Shown piece by piece: positions 6,713 to 7,719 of a stretch of DNA of 7,719 bases. Source of the DNA: Bryobacteraceae bacterium (GTDB lineage: Bacteria > Acidobacteriota > Terriglobia > Bryobacterales > Bryobacteraceae); the NCBI GenBank assembly GCA_030039005.1, contig JASHQT010000427.1:1-7719 (forward strand). The letters run 5' to 3'. Each line of letters starts with the position of its first letter. The stretch's first letter is position 1. The notes under the pieces are model-generated. The model worked only from the letters and a program-made list of their open reading frames with translations, did not search any database and was not told the origin of the DNA. The translations under genes and the position numbers were made by a program.

Positions 6713-7546
6713 TTATTTTGCCAGCGGTGGGCTATGCGGCTCTGGCGGAGCGGGCGTTACCACTCGGTGTGGCATCGTGTGCTCGTGATCGTCACAGAAT
6801 GATTCAATCAAATCGGTGTCCGGCAGTAGACGAAGTTTCACTGTGGCCGTCCACGGCTTCACGTACGCCTTCGGGTCGTCGATAGTGATCGTTAGATTCA
6901 TGTGACCGAAATCCACCCGGCGGAATCGCTCCGTCACATGCAGCGCATCGCTGTTAGGATGCGCTTTTGCGGTGTCAATCCAGCCACCGTCTTTCAATCC
7001 GTTGGTCTCGACCACGAATGAATCGCCATCCCACCCCCCGACAGAATTTCCCAGCCAGGTCGGTTCCGGCGTCCGCGGTAGCTGACGTCCATCCGTAAAA
7101 ACTTGGCGAAAGATCATTCCCACCAGAGTTTCGTAAAGGAATGCGGTGACCGAAGGTGTCTGCAGGATCTTGAACGGACCGCCTCCGTAATCGATGCGCG
7201 GAACGCCCGGAGGCATACAGACGCCGTAAGGGTCGTCAACGTGATCGCGTTTGGCGCGCTGTGCTTGAATCGCCGCGGCCCAAGGTGTCATCTGCACGTC
7301 TTCGGGTTTCACATCGCGAGCCAAATCGAAAAAAGCGCTGCGAGTGAAACAATCATCGAGTCCATACACGCCGCACTCGGCCGCCCAGATGCCCGAAAGA
7401 TCCACTCGTCCGCCTGGGCCCCTCGGAGTCGAGGCGGCCAGATCCGCCCTTCCGTTAGCCAGCCGGGGAATCCCCGGCGTAGCGACGTTCGACCACTGCG
7501 CGAATGCGCAGATTGCGAAGAACGAGCTTGCCAGAAAGGATTTCAT
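6713..7546 (-). CDS. Secreted protein of a widespread family of unknown function (277 residues)
   Basis: MKSFLASSFFAICAFA is a short Sec signal peptide with a likely cut after residue 16. The mature protein carries the ordered motifs of a large family found in Acidobacteriota and many Proteobacteria and, as I recall it, annotated only as hypothetical: VDLSGIW (48-54), PYGVCMPPGVPR (106-117), GPFKILQTP (123-131), YETLVGMIFRQVFTDGRQLP (138-157), PTWLGNSVGGWDGDSFVVET (162-181), LHVTERFRRVDFGHM (202-216) and ITIDDPKAYVKPWT (220-233). The conserved Trp, Asp and Arg pattern suggests a binding or catalytic surface, but no reaction is established to my knowledge. Length and motif order look complete, although the last part (residues 256-277) is Pro/His-rich and may vary. 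Cysteines at 59, 66 and 110 could form a disulfide outside the cytoplasm. No strong Shine-Dalgarno precedes ATG 7544-7546; GGATAAGAG lies several bases upstream. It appears to be a single-gene unit. Confidence 0.9.
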   Translation of the reverse strand: MKSFLASSFFAICAFAQWSNVATPGIPRLANGRADLAASTPRGPGGRVDLSGIWAAECGVYGLDDCFTRSAFFDLARDVKPEDVQMTPWAAAIQAQRAKRDHVDDPYGVCMPPGVPRIDYGGGPFKILQTPSVTAFLYETLVGMIFRQVFTDGRQLPRTPEPTWLGNSVGGWDGDSFVVETNGLKDGGWIDTAKAHPNSDALHVTERFRRVDFGHMNLTITIDDPKAYVKPWTATVKLRLLPDTDLIESFCDDHEHTMPHRVVTPAPPEPHSPPLAK

Positions 7547-7719
7547 GCGGTGCTCTTATCCTAGTTCATGAAACCGCCAAAGGCCACCCGTGAGGCGATG
7601 GCTGCCGATATTACGTCATAACGTTCCCAATCTCCCGTAGGTGTAACTTCCCCGAACCCCTGTTTGTGGACGGGCCGAGGACGGATAGAACGACTACGCG
7701 GCTAAACCTGATGCAGCTT
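7547..7719. other. Upstream region of the 277-residue gene, with a short open minus-strand frame
   Basis: This is the presumed promoter region of the gene ending the window. One minus-strand frame is open from the window edge to a stop at 7611-7613, reading GSGKLHLREIGNVMT at its end. It could be the last 35 codons of a gene to the right, or chance. A TACGTCATAACGT stretch (7612-7624) contains two ACGT words. I cannot assign a promoter or terminator. Confidence 0.3.

Noticed and set aside
6483..6788. Plus-strand 101-codon frame
   Set aside because: Rich in Cys, Trp and Gly, no ribosome binding site, and it overlaps the 3' end of a real gene in antisense.
7611..7718. End of an insertion sequence or integrase at the right edge
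   Set aside because: The short open frame has no transposase motif and no terminal inverted repeat can be seen within the window.

Overview
The window looks like a piece of an Acidobacteriota chromosome, most like the Bryobacterales/Solibacter group. This is inference from gene content, not from a marker gene. The basis is moderately high GC, an ECF sigma factor end overlapping a membrane Ser/Thr kinase with a long TPR tail, and several secreted proteins of types I associate with that phylum. No rRNA, tRNA, CRISPR array or complete mobile element was found.

Plus-strand part (1-3407). The window opens inside the last codons of a probable ECF sigma factor (3-92). Its stop lies inside the next gene, a 941-residue transmembrane Ser/Thr protein kinase (61-2886). 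The kinase domain has all key catalytic residues and is followed by one membrane helix, an Ala/Arg/Glu-rich coiled coil and about nine 42-residue TPR units. The overlap suggests that sigma factor and kinase are translated together and form one signalling pair. A 553-base stretch follows; it holds at most one weak small ORF (3165-3407).

Minus-strand part (3440-7719). Three intact genes and one broken gene are read right to left: a 277-residue secreted protein (6713-7546); a 252-residue putative lipoprotein or secreted protein (5520-6278) with a strong Shine-Dalgarno; a ruined ComEC-like metallo-beta-lactamase-fold gene (4594 to about 5478); and a 236-residue protein with a Tat-like leader and a Gly/Pro-rich linker (3440-4150). 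Below the broken gene, 4218-4593 stays open in one frame but gives no recognisable protein.

The clearest unusual object is the broken MBL gene. Its first half ends just after the HxHxDH metal motif. It then jumps, out of frame, straight to the late NHHG motif, and a second one-base shift lies just before what appears to be the ancestral C-terminus. The middle of the protein, with the remaining metal ligands, is absent. I see no convincing evidence for a new multi-gene system; the minus-strand genes look like independent exported proteins.
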